This document shows positions 1 to 11,806 of a stretch of DNA of 64,000 bases, one piece after another (position 1 is the stretch's first letter; every line of letters starts with the position of its first letter). The position numbers and the translations under genes were made by a program. Source of the stretch: Piliocolobus tephrosceles (lineage: Eukaryota > Chordata > Mammalia > Primates > Cercopithecidae); NCBI RefSeq assembly GCF_002776525.5, contig NC_045441.1, positions 110,915,161-110,979,160 of the forward strand. The letters are read 5' to 3'. Under the pieces are notes generated by a model. That model saw only the letters and a program-made list of their open reading frames with translations. It searched no databases and was not told the origin of the DNA.

Positions 1-295
1 TCAAGTTTTATTAGCTGGGAGGATGGCTTGATGTTATAATCAGGTTGAAGTGTTTGTAGAACAAGTACACTTAGCAGATATACTAGGTATATATACAGGC
101 ATATCTAGTAGAATGTTTGAAAAATGTGATTTGGGTCTAGACCATAGAAGAGGGGATGTGGCTGTAGGTGGAGATTTTGGAGTCATCTACCTAGAGGGGC
201 TATTTAAAATGTGCAGGATGAACAAAATTGCTAAGAGGAAGCGGGCAGACAGCAAAGAAGAGGACCAAACATAGAACTTTATATTAAGAGCGTAT
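1..295 (+). mobile_element. Ancient interspersed repeat, family uncertain
   Basis: The segment resembles, with many differences, a common old mammalian repeat whose text runs through phrases like gatttt-ggagtcatc and gaagaggacc-aa. A 74-codon open frame (50-274) lies across it, but the match is to repeat DNA and I recognise no protein domain. The left edge is cut by the window. The family name is not secure, and single-copy DNA is the alternative. Confidence 0.35.
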
Positions 296-467
296 TTGTA
301 AATTAATGTAGCTTAGGAATTCTATGTGAGTATGTGTTTGTATGTGTACATTCTATTTAAAATATTCTGACATACGAAATAATGAAGTTCGAAAAAAACT
401 TCCAGAACTAACTGTATCTTAATTTTATCATTTAGTAATAAATTTTCATGTCAAATTATCTCTTTTA
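296..467. other. AT-rich DNA, nothing recognised
   Basis: There is no open frame above background, no repeat I recognise and no RNA-like structure. Confidence 0.5.
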
Positions 468-595
468 TTAAGAAGTCAATAAATATACACTGAACACTTA
501 CTATATATCAGATATTGTTTTAGGTGTTGTGGGTACATCTTTGAACAAAAAGAAAAACCTTTTTACGTTCGTGAACATTACATTCACTGAAGATT
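468..595 (-). mobile_element. L2 3'-end fragment
   Basis: Read on the minus strand, this matches the 3' end of L2: a stretch like gtcaataaatat, then cactta-ctatatatcag, then ttgttttaggtgttgtgg. That order of size-variable blocks is typical of ancient L2 tails. It is strongly decayed and non-autonomous. Confidence 0.55.
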
Positions 596-2004
596 TTCTA
601 GTCCTTTGACTTACTCAGGTTTAGCAATACCCAGTTAGGAATTTAGGCAACAATATTTTATCGAGTATATGTTTGTTATCATTTTTGAAATGTATGTAAA
701 TTATTAGTAATTTAATGGGAAAGCAGTAAAAAGCATCCACAACTTTAAATGGAAAAATGGTAAAATGCACTTCTGCATAACATCTCTATTGAATTAAAAA
801 TATGAAGAAATAGGCTAAATTTGAGCATGTAGGACTGTGGAGCTTATAGCAATAATCTTTTTGGTAAAAGTCAGGCATAATAAATAAACAAACAAATAAA
901 GCCATAAAAACTTTTCCATTGGAAAACATTTCCTTAAACAAGAACAGAAAATGCAGGTCTGGGAATGTCAGACCCTCAGCTCATGATTCTAATAGCTTTC
1001 CCTCACATTCTACTTAATTACTTTTATAATTTACATTAGAGAGGTTTTCATGAAGCATGAATCCTTACTTGTTTAATTAGGAAGCTAATATCATAACACG
1101 ATATAATTTATATCTGTCCCTATAAGTTTATTATATATTCTTATTTACTAAATATAAACTATGTTGTAAGTTATATATAGCATATAAATATGTAAATACA
1201 TGTTATATAATTACAATTAATATTTATATAAATATACATTTTATAAATATATTAAAACTACAACTTTCATGATATAAGTTGAGGTAAGGTACTAAAAAGT
1301 AAAAAGAAAAAAATAATAGCTTCTTATAGAAATATTTAATCTTCATAATTACTCTATTTAAGAAACATTACCATCAAAGGAAAAATCTATAAGCTTCTCG
1401 TCCCTCTCTTTATCATTTTAGTAAATATGAACTACATATTAAGTTAAGGGACTTCCTTGAAATTTACACATCTTCAGGATCATTATGCTAGCCAGGAGAT
1501 GGCACTAATGCACTTTGTTCTATCTTCCAGAAAATAACTCTATAAGCCAAAGGTTACCTCAACAATGCATTATGAAATATTGTGTAAATTAAGCATTTTG
1601 TTTCATTCTACTTTCTACCCTTCAGTTATTTATGCTGCATGTTAAGATTAGTGTCTATATTAAAAGCTCAATTTGTTTTAAGTCAGGAGCATAATATATG
1701 CTTTAACCAAATGAGCTGTTTCATTTTGCAGTTTAATAAATGGTCTAGCCTACAAAAGAAGAAAAGGAAAAATATTTAAGTATGGAAAGTTCAGAGGTTG
1801 GTAGATTTGTAAATAATAAACTGCATAGATACCAACGGAGATCAAACTCTACCTAATTTAGGTTGGGGATAATGATAATGTGAGAACTGCTGTGGCTATT
1901 AATTTCCTTCATCACTTGTAATTCCCATAGCGTTAGTGGATACATTTTTTTTTTCGTTGTGAAGAAATTTGACTTTTCACATCTAGTAAGTATGAACTAA
2001 AAGT
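596..2004. other. AT-rich single-copy-like DNA
   Basis: No repeat is recognised. About 1085-1260 is an extreme AT island with many TATA/ATAT steps and overlapping short palindromes, of the kind seen in matrix-attachment or DNA-unwinding regions. No functional evidence is visible in the sequence. There are no coding frames of note. Confidence 0.5.
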
Positions 2005-2818
2005 ATCTGAGACAAGTCTCAATCAATTAATGAAGCTTATTTTGCCAAGGTTAAGGATGAATCCATGACACAGCCTCAGGAGGGCCTGATGACATAGGCC
2101 CAAGGTGGCTGGGATACAGGTTGCTTTTATACGTTGTAAGGAGACATGAGACATCAATCAATATGTGTAAGATGTACATTGGTTCAGTCTGGAAAGGTGG
2201 GACAACTCGAAGTGGCGGCAAGGGTTGGGGGTCTTCCAGGTCATAGGTAGATAAAAGACAAATGGTTGCATTCTTCTGAGTCCTTGATCAGCCTTTCACT
2301 GAATACACAATTTTTATGTGAGAAGCGGGTAAGTTAACAGTCTCTTACGGCTTAGTCTGGCTTAGTGAATCTGCACTTTTACCTAAACAATAAGGCAGGA
2401 GAATCAATCAGTTATGCGTTTGTCTCAGGTGAGCAGAGGAATGACTTTGAATGACTTTGAGTTCTGTCCTTTGTCCTGCACCTGTGAAGCTAAGCGATCA
2501 ATTTACATTGCCAGTGTGAAATTCAGCAGAACTATTTTAGGGTCAAGATCTTGAGGCCCACAAGGAATTTCCTTGCTTTCCTGTCTTGCCACTAAACCTA
2601 ATTTATCAAAATAACCTGTTTGGGGCCATGCTCTGAGCCTGCATTCTTTCTATAACTTCAAAATGGTATATAAATTTCTGTACCTTACTGGTGGGTTGGG
2701 TCATCATCTTGAAGGCTCTCATGTATACACATTAAATAAATGTGTGTGCCTTTCCTTCTATTAATCAATATACCTCATGTCAGTGACTTTTCAGCAAAAC
2801 TTTAGGGGGCCAAGCCCC
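2005..2818 (-). mobile_element. Class-I ERV LTR (ERV1-like), minus strand
   Basis: On the minus strand this reads as an LTR. There is a TATA-like cgtataaaag near 2130, then ccttggcaaaataagc as the polyadenylation region near 2045, and an end at gagacttgtctcag. The 5' side (about 2818-2700) begins with taaagttttgctgaaaag. It looks like a solo LTR of the MER/ERV1 type; I will not name the subfamily. An 11-bp direct repeat (atgactttga twice, 2441-2460) lies inside. A weaker relative in the opposite orientation is at 7118-7672. Confidence 0.6.
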
Positions 2819-2844
2819 CATAGTTTGCTTTCTTATTATTGAGC

Positions 2845-3615
2845 TTTGATTTTTTTTTAATACATATGTTCTAGGTAGATATACTTTATGAGTTATATAA
2901 TTTATAAATATTTTCCCATTCTGAGGTTTATCTTTTCATGTTCCTTAGAGTGTTTTAAAGAGCAGAAGTTTTTATTTTTTAAGTTTATATTATTAATTTT
3001 TTCTTTTATGTATTGTGCTTTTGGTGTAATGACTAAGAAATCTTGGCCTAATCCAAAGGAAAAATAATTTGTTCTATGTTTTCATATAGAAATTGTAGAG
3101 TTTTAGGTTTTATATTTGTATATATTATACAGTTTGAATTACTTTTTTATATGGTTTAAGTTTTGGATCCCAGTTCATATATTTTTGTATGAGTAACCAA
3201 TTGTTTCTGCACCATTTGTTGGTAAAATTCTTCTTTCTTCGCTGAATCACCTTTGCACCTTTGTAAAAAATTATTTGCTTATATATTTGGAGCCTATATC
3301 TGGGCCCTACTTTGTTCTGTTGATCTGTTTGTCTATCTTGATGTCAATGTTATTACTGTATTTTTGTAATGTCTTGAAATAACAGTATATTTTTCCAACT
3401 TTATCTTTTTCTAAGTTATTTTGTATATTCCAAATCATTTGCATTTCTATATCAATTTCAGAATCAGCTTCTTAATATCTACCAAGAAAAACCCCAACAA
3501 GACAAAAAACAAATCCTGCTGGATCTTTGATTGTGATTGCATTCTGATGGTGGGAGATGACCCCGTGATTTTAAAGTTTTTCTTCTTTTCTCACTAAATG
3601 TCTCACTAGATATCT
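2845..3615 (-). mobile_element. L1 ORF2 C-terminal relic
   Basis: Read on the minus strand, this corresponds to the part of L1 ORF2 downstream of the reverse transcriptase: the blocks around 'gtgcttttggtgtaatgac' (3015-3033), 'ccatttgttgg' and 'ggcccta' fall in L1 order. Many stops and frameshifts are present, so it is a dead old L1 (L1M type). It continues on the far side of the AluY as the endonuclease part at 3929-4935. The central reverse-transcriptase region seems to be missing between the two, either by internal deletion or because these are two separate insertions. Confidence 0.65.
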
Positions 3616-3625
3616 AATGTTGTGC

Positions 3626-3918
3626 ATTTTTTTTTTTTTTTTTTTTTTTGAGATGGAGTCTTGCTCTGTCGCCCAGGCTGGAGGGCAGTGGCGCGATCTC
3701 GGCTCACTGCAAGCTCCACCTCCTGGATTCAGGCCATTCTCCTGCCTCAGCCTCCCGAGTAGCTGGGACTAGAGGCGCCCGCCACCGCGCCCGGCTAATT
3801 TTTTGTATTTTTAGTAGAGATGGGGTTTCACCGTGGTCTCGATCTCCTGACCTTGTGATCTGCCCACCTCGGCCTCCCAAAGTGCTGGGATTACAGGCAT
3901 GAGCTACTGCGCCGGGCC
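3626..3918 (-). mobile_element. AluY-like, minus strand
   Basis: A poly-T start (about 3627-3649) is followed by gagatggagtcttgctctgt and the standard two-arm Alu on the minus strand, ending cgccgggcc. The downstream text with cgatctcctgacc and atctgccc fits AluY or late AluS. About 13 bases after 'ggtttcaccgtg' are missing relative to the usual sequence. It has a clean target-site duplication, aatgttgtgc at 3616-3625 and 3919-3928, and inserted into an older L1. Confidence 0.9.
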
Positions 3919-3928
3919 AATGTTGTGC

Positions 3929-4935
3929 GTTTTTTTCTAATTTCTACTTTAGTGACTTCCCATAAATTGTTATGTATTTTATTTTTGTTTTCATTAAGAT
4001 CAAAATACTTTTTAATTTTTCATTTAATTTCTTCTTTGATCCATGTATTACTTAGAATTGTGTTTTTTCAGTTTTTAAATGTTTTGGGATTTTCCTGATA
4101 TATTCTTCTTATTTATTTCTAATTTATTCCACTGTGTTCAGAAATTATACATTGTATGACTTAAATCCTTTTCAATTATTGTGACTTGTTTTATGGACAA
4201 GAATATCTTTTTGCATATACTTGCAAAGAATGTGTAGTTTGCTTCTGTTGGATAGAGCATTTTATAAACATAAATTAGATAAAATTGATTGTTAGAATTG
4301 TTCATATTATTTATATTCTTACTGAGTTTCCATTGTTCTGTCAATTATTGACATAGCTTATTGAAATCTCTGACTATATTGGATGATTTGTCTGTTTTAT
4401 CCTTGCAGCCTATCAGTTTTTGCTGTATGTATTTTGAAGCTCTGTTATGAGGCATATAAATGTCTAGAACTATTATGTCATGTTAATAACCTGCTTGTCA
4501 TTATGAAATTAACCTCTTAATATTTTTGTTATAAAATTTACTTTCTCTAATATTAGTATAGCCATATAGCCAGTCCAGATTTGTAGTTATTGGCAGCAGA
4601 GTATATATTTTTTACACTCTTATTTTTAGCCATTTTGATTTTTGTATTTGAATTGGGTTTCTTATAAGCAACATATAGTTTTGTTTTTTGTTTTTTGTTT
4701 TTTTTTTTTTTGTCCAACATGACAATCTCCGACTTTTAATTGGGGTATTTAGACCAATTACATTTAATGTGATTATAGATGGGGTCAGTTTCATTAAAGG
4801 ATATATCATGTTGAAGGTATATATCTGCAAAATAGATCTTTGGAATTTCTTCCTTTTATCCTTTCTTAAGCTGGATGTGGTTGACATATTACTTAGTTGC
4901 ATAATTATCCCTGCACCTCAGCTCATAAATTGAAT
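3929..4935 (-). mobile_element. L1 ORF2 endonuclease relic
   Basis: The minus-strand frame at 4612-4902 contains SIITLNVIGLNTPIK (around 4779-4735), the start of the L1 apurinic endonuclease domain. The minus-strand frame at 4138-4344 contains LHPTEA-type residues (MLYPTEANYTFF) from the middle of the same domain. The order is correct for one ORF2 read right to left. Stops and frameshifts break it, so no enzyme is made. A short T/G-rich run at 4681-4712 interrupts the frame. Confidence 0.7.
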
Positions 4936-6309
4936 GACCATATGACTTATCATCCAAGCCAGCATACTTTTGAGAATGCAAGGTGTTTTATTAATTATAT
5001 TTTTGGGATAATTGGTAAAAATGTTAGAAAATCCTGATCAAACAAGGTAATGCATTCTCCTTTTTATAATTTGATATATCTTTCTTTGTGTGTCTGCTTA
5101 TACAAACCTTTTGAGTGAACATGAAGTTTGAGAGGGCAGACTTAGTCATCATAGACTTATCATCTCATGTGTACTGATACTAGTGTCAATATGAGGTTAT
5201 ATGGAACAATGTAAAGAGCAAGATTATCAGACACCTGCAATTTCAGCAGTACATGTTTATCAAGAGTCACTGAAGAATATAAAAAGACAAAGTAGAGGTT
5301 CATTTATCCCATGTTAATAAGAAAAGTTATGGAATTTTGGAAAATCTTAAAGATATATTTTAATTAAAAAAGAAATCAAACCAATCTTTTCTGAGTTATT
5401 AAAATAAAATATCTAATTCAACAAATTTTATGCTTTGTAAAAAATATTTTAACATTGTATACATATTTTTAATGTGATTATATGTATGAGCTTATAAAAG
5501 GGTACATATAAATAAGTGAAAACAATAAACACATTATCTTAAAACTTGCAAAATTCTCAATCATATATTTTATGATACATAGGTATCTAGAGACAACTGA
5601 CTATAAATAAGATCAGTTTTTCTTTGTTCCCTTCAATTTTATCTTACTCTCATTAAACTGACACACCATACAAATGAATTTCAGAATATTCCATTAATAG
5701 TTTGTTTAATATGACTATTTATCTGTTAAAATTTTTACTTAAAACATTTCCTGATTATAATATTTTTATAATCCTATGTTTTAGAAATTCTCTGAAAGTC
5801 TCCTTTTCATTGATATAAAACAGACCTCAAAGAAGATTAAATTTTCTCAATGGCAATAACTATGTCATTCTTACATCCATTAAAAATGTTTCTTTTCAAA
5901 CCCTGAAAAAGTAAAATAATAATTTCTGATTATCTTTATTCTTTCTGTAGACATCATTTTCATTGGTGATTAACGATGACAAATTTCTATAAAAAGGACT
6001 TCATTGAAAGTAGTGCAAGTTGTGTGTGAATAGCAGCTGCCTGAGTACAAAGCTTAATTAGTACATATAGTTAGCGAAGACAGGTTTGTATTCATAAGTA
6101 CATATACATTAATGACAAGGTAAATAATTTTTGACAATTTTTTTCATTGTGAAATCAAATTTTTAACTATTACTAAAGATTTTTCAGGCATAACTTTGAT
6201 ATTTCTCAAGTTGGTTAAAATATCATTTAACTTATATGTTCTATTACATGTTTTTGAAATGCATTTTTGGTTCTGGAAACCATAACGTGAGACTATTTTA
6301 TTACAAGGT
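4936..6309. other. AT-rich DNA, nothing recognised
   Basis: This is long AT-rich DNA with no coding frame, no RNA structure and no repeat that I can name. Confidence 0.5.
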
Positions 6310-6655
6310 ATTTTATTCTCTGCTTAGAGACCACCCTCGTCTATCCTCACCCTTTGCCTAGCCAGTTTCTCATCCATCAAATACCAACTTAAACTTCAGT
6401 TCCAGAAATGCCCAAAGAAAGTCTTCCACAATTCCTAGATTCGATCATATGCCCATTCTTACTGTAACAATGGTCTTTTATAGCAGTTATAATGACTGTG
6501 ATTGAAACAACTAATTATTTAATTATTATCTGCACCAGGGGCTATGATGTACATGCTAAGCTGGTAGGAATTATGTTTTGCCACTGAGTCCTAGCACCTA
6601 ACATACAATGAAGTACAAAGTACGTCCTCAATGACTATTAATTGATTTCGATCAT
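6310..6655 (+). mobile_element. L2 3'-end fragment
   Basis: Plus-strand text runs in L2 order: a pyrimidine-rich part near 6330-6400, gtcttccacaattcctag, then cctagcacctaacatac, and finally the tail 'cctcaatgactattaattga' at 6626-6645. It is the 3' end of an ancient L2, heavily diverged. Confidence 0.55.
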
Positions 6656-7117
6656 TTATGACTAAAAAGAGAAAGTTGATTGGATGAAGTTTAGGTATTG
6701 ATGTTGTATGGAAAGCATAATTAGACAAGAGAGTCTAAAATCCTCTAAGAGCATATAAAATTAAAGGTGTGAAAGCATTTAATAATGTTGAGTATAATTT
6801 AAATACCTAAGGTACTTATTTTTTTTACAGCAGATTTATTTACAATTTAATGGATATTTAGGTGCTTCAGTGAGATTAATCTGTTTTATTGGTTAGGACC
6901 TGGGGCATATGAATTTGAAGTTGGACATTCTCCCTTTTGTCAATTTCAGTGGGGAGTTGGAGGAATTGTTTCTATGGACTCAGACTGTAAATAACCCCAA
7001 CTTGTTTCATACATTGTCCTGATATTCATCATTGGCACCAGTCAAAAGAGTGAGTGTCTTTCAACAGCTGCATGTAGTGTTTAGCTTCTCTGTGTCAAGG
7101 ATAAGGAAAAACTTCCC
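6656..7117. other. Nothing recognised
   Basis: The DNA is AT-rich, then becomes closer to average composition after 6890. It contains no coding frame of note. The part from 6900 could belong to the ERV element that follows, but I cannot show it. Confidence 0.4.
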
Positions 7118-7672
7118 CTTCATACTCTAAAGTTTTGCTGAAAAAAACACTGACAAGAGGCAGATTGATAGTAGAAAAGGTAGATAAATTTGTGTAATCA
7201 TAGTTTCATGTGATATGAGAGCCTTCAGCCTGGAGAACCAAAGATACCAGCAAAATTATCCATTTTCTTCTTAGGTTCAGCCAAGTACAGACAGCTATGT
7301 GGAAATATAATTGCACAAAAAGGCTATGATTTAATGCCGATAGACTGAGTGGTGAAACCCAGGAAGGCCTATCTGTCTAGATTTTTCTTGGCCTCTCTGA
7401 GCATGCATTTCTTCTTACTGGGTGTGGCCGGTTTTTACATAGAAGGTGGAGGAACAGTTAAGAGTCATATTTTTAGGTTTTATGGCTGGCTTTGGGAAAA
7501 AGGGGTCTGATTTCTATGACCCAAGTTGGGGAAGAGGATTCTAGTTTCTATGGCTAGACTCAGGAGAGAGTGGGACTGAGAGACAGAAGGGCAGGAGAAA
7601 GTCAGAACTACACTTTTGCTTCTGAGACTACTTTTGGGGCCTTCACTTTGGTCCATTGTTTTCTGACAACTG
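7118..7672 (+). mobile_element. ERV1-like LTR, plus strand
   Basis: It begins ctctaaagttttgctgaaaa followed by cactgacaagaggcag and later gagagccttcagcctgg. These same blocks, in the same order, open the minus-strand LTR at 2005-2818. It is GC-richer than its flanks. The 3' part (7380-7670) has no obvious counterpart in the other copy, so it is either a different subfamily or carries some internal sequence. Confidence 0.5.
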
Positions 7673-7675
7673 ACA

Positions 7676-7757
7676 ATTCAAGTCAACCAACATTTATTGA
7701 GCACCTGAGGTTACTGAGAAGATAACTGCCCTGAGGAGCACAATGTCTAGCAGTAAA
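7676..7757 (-). mobile_element. L2 tail fragment
   Basis: The stretch accaacatttattgagcacc (7685-7704) is the reverse complement of the usual L2 3' tail; the following text gccctgaggagcacaatgtc fits the same region. It is short and diverged. Confidence 0.45.
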
Positions 7758-9164
7758 ACCAATACTGAGTGTATTGAAACAGTTATTACTACCTCATATG
7801 TGAAGCTTATGATCTTTTTCATGCAAATTAGTTTACACATTCTGTTATGCTTAAAAATTGTAATTTATGTCAATAGAGCTTATAAGATTCTCAGTTAAGA
7901 AAACTTTAGCTGAAGATTTTGAGTTTATTCATGTCTCCAAGTTTATGATCATTTGAGGGTAATGTTTTTTTTTTTCTCAAATGAAGCTGAATTTATATAG
8001 ACAGATAACCTGTTTTGAAAACTTTCCTCACAAACCTTAGAGTAATAAAGCAGGTATGTGGAACAAACCCCATTAAAAAATTTTTCATTGACTTTGATAG
8101 GAATATCTGACATATAGCCAATTGCTTCAAGTCAGTATTTTGTAAATTAGTTACACATGGAAATTGATGACAAACCTGTATTTTTTTGCAATCTAGCTAC
8201 TCATTACTTATAGACTAGTAGTACTTTATTTACTGTATCTCAGCTTTCCATTAGCGTTAGTTTTATACTATGACTTAGTACTGTTTTATAGGCATCATAA
8301 AGCCAATAATTTGTCAGATAATTTAAATGTAAATTGGTAGATATTAAGTTACAGAGACAAATTACTATACCAGTAACTTGATGAAATCTTTTCCACACAA
8401 AAGCTCAGAGGGAAAGTGAGGACATTTTCTTGAGTCAAGCTCAAGAAGGAAAAACTTGGTGTACGTTGCCGCAATTTGAATGCCATTCAATCAGGGAGCC
8501 AGGCCAAGCGAAGTCAAGGAGAAAAGAGGTCAAATCAATTGGACTTTCTTCCTAATTAACAGAAATATTTTGAAACTCTTAAGTAGTTTTTCTACTAACA
8601 TGTTTTCATCTAACTATTTGCAAAAACAGCCTCAAGCTGCCATTTCTGTCACAAGGTTGATTAGATCCAGGAACAAAGAAAGTCATATTACTAGGATGCA
8701 TAAGATAATCAAACAGATTATTTAAGTTAATTAACTATTATCTAATTTTGTGAAATTACGTTCAGTGTAGAATTGATTAAAATTATTGCAAGAATATTGT
8801 AGCCCACATGTTTTCAATTTCTCCATTTAATTCTAATATTGTCTCCAGACTTGCATTTTTGAAATTAGTATGTGATCATGTAAACATTCAGTGCTCTTTA
8901 TTACCAGGGCAAAAGTCTTCAAATTTTAAAAAAAGTCATTAATATTTATTTGGTTACTGGCAATATGTCTTTTAATGACATTTATTCAGCTTTATCAATT
9001 ATTTAATATAGTTACAGGTAAATATTACTAGCTGCTAGGAAACAGGGCCTAGTATAATTCCTTTTCTATATTTTTTTATGCATGGAAATACTGGGATAAC
9101 TTGTTCAAATGTGTAACTAGATGGAAATTGAAGAAGTATTTTGTTTCTATTTTCTGAGCTGTAT
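7758..9164. other. AT-rich DNA, nothing recognised
   Basis: No repeat, RNA or coding frame is supported. The 81-codon frame at 8480-8725 has no recognisable domain and no coding-like bias. Confidence 0.5.
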
Positions 9165-9790
9165 CGTTTAATTGTGGGCCACATAGAGTCCTAAAGTCAC
9201 ATTCCAAAAAATCACATGGCAATCTACTATCAACTCTGTTGTTGATCTATCACCTGACAGCTTGTTGTGCTGAACCCCTATCAACTCCGATGGGGATGGC
9301 ACCAGATTCAAGAGGCAGATCAAGATACCCAGAGCCAGCAAACGAGCCATGGGAGATATATTGAGAGCTTACGTACAGGGAAGAAAGCCCAGTAGCAGTG
9401 GGCTGGATAGGAGACTTGCTGACCCAGTAGTGGCAAGCCAGGCAGAACTGCAACTGCTTGTAAAAGGCATGCAGTTCATATGACATTTTCATTTAACACC
9501 CTCCCTGTAACAACATTTACCTGGCAACCTTCATTTAACCCAAAACAAAGGGCCTGATCGGCTGTATGGCCCAAGTTCTTTGGGAAGGATCAGGGGCTCA
9601 GATGTTCTTCATAGATAAGGAATGAATCTCAGATTTACCACTCCTGGATTCCTTAGTAAAGAACTCTGGACACACTTTCAGGTTAATCTGCCACACAGGG
9701 GGTCATTCTCAGGGTGTGTACAAGTCGAGTTATTGCCGTCAGGTGCATCTACCATACACCACTCAACTAGATTCACTTTTAATATCATTA
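9165..9790. other. Unclassified GC-richer block, possibly ERV-internal
   Basis: The composition rises sharply against the flanks. Two overlapping minus-strand frames (9168-9350 and 9250-9492) cover it, without recognisable domains. An MLT2-type LTR on the plus strand follows 180 bp further on, so internal sequence of an ERVL-type element is one possibility. I could not align it to gag or pol by eye. It could also be decayed single-copy DNA. Confidence 0.35.
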
Positions 9791-9973
9791 AAATCCAGGA
9801 AATGAAAAGCATATAATTTGTTAGCAGTTTTGTTATGCAGCTATTAGAATTACTAGTCAGTTTCTCAACATTGAAAGAATTATATCAACCATTGTCTTTG
9901 ATTCAGGCAAAGATCTAGGTAGTTGTCTTTCTTTTTTAAAAAACGAGGAGAGCAAGAAAACTAGCATGGGTTC

Positions 9974-10419
9974 TGTGATGGTTAATATTGAGTGTTAATT
10001 TGATTGGATTTAAAGATGCAAAGTATTGTTCCTGGGTGTGTCTGTGAGGGTGTTGCCAAAGGAGATTAACATTTGAGTTAGTGGACTGGGAAAGGCAGAC
10101 CCACCCTCAATCTGTGTGGGCACAATCTAATCAGCTGCCAGTGCTGCCAGAATAAAAGCAGGCAGAAGAACATGGAAAGACTAGACTGGTTTAGTCTCCC
10201 ATCTTTCTCCCGTGCTGGGTGCTTCCTGCCCTTGAACTTTGGACTCCAAGTTCTTCAGCTTTGAGGCTCGGACTGGCTTCCTTGTTCCTCAGCTTGCAGA
10301 CAGACTATTGTGGTACCTCACCTTGTGATTGTGTGAGTCAATAATCCTTAATAAACTCCCATTTACATATACATCTATCTTATTAGTTCTGACCCTCTAG
10401 AGAACCCTGACTAATAACA
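9974..10419 (+). mobile_element. MLT2-type (ERVL) solo LTR
   Basis: It runs from tgtgatggttaatattgagt to ctgactaataaca, with TG..CA ends, the block gtgggcacaatctaatcagc and a polyadenylation signal aataaactccc near 10351. This is the classic sequence of the HERV-L-associated MLT2 LTR. About 446 bp are kept, so it is near full length with some internal loss around 10270. I saw no convincing 5-bp target duplication. LTRs of this family can act as promoters in early embryos, but nothing here shows activity. Confidence 0.75.
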
Positions 10420-10539
10420 GGTAAGTTTCTCAGCTCAGTTTTAGAAAAGTGTAAATATGGCTTTGACTATTTTGCCTGGGTGTCCTTTGAAAGTCTTTGT
10501 CTACTCCAGGGGATAAAATATCCAATGTCAAAACCAGTA

Positions 10540-11005
10540 GTTCAGACTATAGGAGTAAGTTTAGACTCCTTAACCTGGCATAGATTCTTTCTGGTTGTGG
10601 CAGTTATCTACCTTCCCACCTCTGCCCTCCAGCACAGCCTACTCGAGATGCCCAGAGATGAGATCTCACTGTCTCACTGACCTAGTTGCTAATTCCTAAA
10701 TATGAAAAGCTATTTTCACTCTCTGTGCTCTTGAAAATATTGTTTCCATCTTCAGTTAAAGAAACCACTTGTCCTTCTAGATTCTGGCAGTTCTACCTCC
10801 ACAATAAAGCCGTCTCTGATTTTAGGAAGCGGAATTCCTCACATCTGTGTTGGTCATTCTGATCTAATGACACCATTCACATTGCATTGATATTGTTTGT
10901 TAAAATTTTAGACTTCTTCTAGAGATCTTGGAATGTGTCTTACTTATTTTTATTTTTATATTTGTATTATCTAGATTGGAGGTATTCAATAAATATTGGA
11001 TTAAT
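10540..11005 (+). mobile_element. L2 3' region
   Basis: The blocks agactccttaacctggcata (10563-10582), ctaccttcccacctctgccc and the tail ggtattcaataaatattgga (10980-10999) occur in L2 order on the plus strand. The element is old and carries no reading frame. Confidence 0.6.
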
Positions 11006-11642
11006 ACATATATTTGACTAAGATAAACATTTTAAGAATATGCATTAGAAATGTGATATATTCCAGTTGCTATATAAATTGTATTTTATAAACTCTGACA
11101 ATATTGCCCTTTATAACTCAGTTCCCTTTTTTATTATTTTCCATAATCGCTCTGTCTTGTATGCATAAATTATGTTTAGTACATTCATGGACTATATATT
11201 TAGATACTATATATCATAGTATTTTACCTGGCCTATCATACTGTTTCCTTGGTTCATTTGGGGTGTTATTGCTTATTTGAGTTTATGAAATACAGTAAAA
11301 TTCAAATTTGTAAATGAACATTGTTTCAAGTGTTCATTATTAAATCGGTTGTTTTTATTTTAGAATTTATAGTCCCAAAGAGGTAAGGCTGTAAATGGTG
11401 ATTAAATTGCAAGGTAGGCAAGCAGAGCCTATTTAACCTGTCCTAACATGAAATATGGTATAATGGTATGATTTCAAATTTATTTAAAATAGAATAACAC
11501 TAGAATGAAGGACTGTTAATTTTCCCTAATAAACTGTATTCTGATATCTAACTGAATAATGTTAGAAATGCATTTCTAGGGCTTCTGAAACTCACTTGAG
11601 TTGGGGAAAGCCTGAAGAAAAGAGGGAGGGAAATGTGTTTTA
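11006..11642. other. AT-rich DNA, nothing recognised
   Basis: No feature is supported here. Confidence 0.5.
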
Positions 11643-11806
11643 CTTCTTGTTACTCAAAGCATGGCGCAGGGAGGGGCAGCATCACCATCACCTGGGAGCT
11701 CATACGGCAGACTTTCACACTTTCCCCAGTCTGCTGAGTCAGAATCTGCAGTTTAACTGGACACCCAGGTGACTCATGTCTACACCAAACTTTGGGAAGT
11801 ACTGGA
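11643..11806 (+). mobile_element. MER5-type hAT-Charlie MITE
   Basis: The text gcagcatcaccatcacctgg (11679-11698), gctgagtcagaatctgcagt and ccaggtgactcatgt match the MER5A consensus in order, and the end aaactttgggaagtactgg is the mutated terminal inverted repeat. It is non-autonomous. Confidence 0.75.

Noticed and set aside
1085..1260. Replication origin or promoter in an AT-rich island
   Set aside because: AT-richness and TATA-like text are common here and no initiator or conserved element is visible.
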